From Siphonodentalium dalli (taxonomy: Eukaryota > Mollusca > Scaphopoda > Gadilida > Siphonodentaliidae): a stretch of 64,000 bases of DNA. This document shows, in pieces, positions 63,604-64,000 of the stretch (positions within the stretch are counted from its first letter, which is position 1; every line of letters begins with the position of its first letter). The notes under the pieces were generated by a model. That model searched no databases. It saw only the letters and a list, made by a program, of their open reading frames with translations, and was not told the origin of the DNA. The translations under genes and the position numbers were made by a program. The stretch is taken from the NCBI GenBank assembly GCA_032622095.1, contig CP136063.1, positions 149,659,379 through 149,723,378 on the forward strand, given 5' to 3'.

Positions 63604-64000
63604 TTAAAGGTACTCAATCCGTAAAGAGAGTCCCCATCTCAACAGATTCCAACAACAACAATCCGATCAGAGGGTCCTATATTACTATTTCTTTGGCTTT
63701 GGGGGTAAAAAATATTTGATTCGAGTCGAGGAACCCATCAAACAAAGCTCAGAGTTATTAGATATTTATTTTTGAAATTTGTTATTAACTCGAGATGAGT
63801 ACTAATAACTGCCGTAATCTGCTCTGGATGTGTACTCCAAATCTATTCAAACAGACAAGGATGGATAACTCTAAAATCAAGTGGTAATTTTAACGCAATT
63901 TTGACTGAGTTCTGGGCCAGATAGTATTCCCGATAATGAAAAATAATAGAATTCTAAAATCGATATCTAACAAATCTGAGCTTTGATGGGTGACTTCCTC
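63604..64000. mobile_element. TIR element cut by the window edge, family of 22004-22412
   Basis: AAAGGTACTCAATCCGTAAA, then TTACTATTTCTTTGGCTTTG, TTCGAGTCGAGGAAC, AAGCTCAGAG and GGATAACTCTAAAA follow the 22.0-kb copy. The element probably continues past 64000. Confidence 0.6.

Overview
This is a stretch of eukaryotic, animal-type genomic DNA. It is AT-rich, has no operon-like gene packing, and its one supported cellular gene is split by GT-AG introns. Most of the rest is mobile DNA in many stages of decay. The mixture (DIRS, Penelope-like, CR1/jockey-like LINE tails, Helitrons, hAT, Harbinger-like, TTAA-target elements, tRNA-derived SINEs, a 59-bp minisatellite ending in a CAAT tail, long poly-C tracts) fits a marine lophotrochozoan, most likely a mollusc. 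That assignment is inference from repeat style; no marker gene here names the organism.

The gene lies on the + strand. Seven exons (5087-5172, 6350-6490, 8379-8533, 9162-9396, 9970-10037, 12335-12536, 35533-35623) splice with consistent phase into one open frame of 325 codons plus a TGA stop. This is the C-terminal part of a protein whose 5' exons lie before the window or were not recognised. I do not recognise the family. It looks largely disordered, with six RPx[S/T] motifs and one Trp-rich block. The last intron is about 23 kb and is built almost entirely of transposable elements.

Region by region: 1-1194 is a cluster of AGCCACAT motifs and a Helitron tail. 1.5-3.6 kb holds three inverted-repeat elements. 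5.1-12.5 kb holds exons 1-6, with MITEs and a degenerate satellite in the introns. 12.7-13.9 kb is a hAT-type element with a perfect 8-bp target duplication. 16.3-20.9 kb is a DIRS-type retroelement with inverted terminal repeats and an internal complementary region, itself invaded by a SINE and a MITE. 26-30 kb is a degenerate repeat split by another repeat and a Penelope-like GIY-YIG endonuclease fragment. 30.3-31.1 kb is minisatellite. 31.35-33.92 kb is a TIR element with a 6-bp target duplication and 16-bp minisatellites in inverted arms. 33.96-34.56 kb is a Helitron. The final exon follows at 35.5 kb.

After the gene, a near-identical 1.48-kb segment occurs twice (35915-38957 and 41349-42833). 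The first copy carries a 1555-bp Harbinger-like insertion with a SINE inside; the second preserves the empty site. A LINE reverse-transcriptase fragment lies between them. 42-50.2 kb holds smaller TIR elements, a second long degenerate repeat, a LINE tail, and remains of a second DIRS element ending in an inverted repeat near 50.2 kb. 50.4-57.9 kb carries palindromic MITEs and low-complexity DNA. 57.95-62.2 kb is a nested set of fold-back elements built around the 12-mer GCGCTTAAGCGC; one of these palindromes is split by a TTAA-target element. 62.25-63.45 kb is a head-to-tail pair of Helitrons.

No rRNA, confident tRNA gene, CRISPR array or prokaryotic regulatory element was seen. The main interest is the exact element junctions, several of which date insertions or show mechanism, rather than a new gene system.
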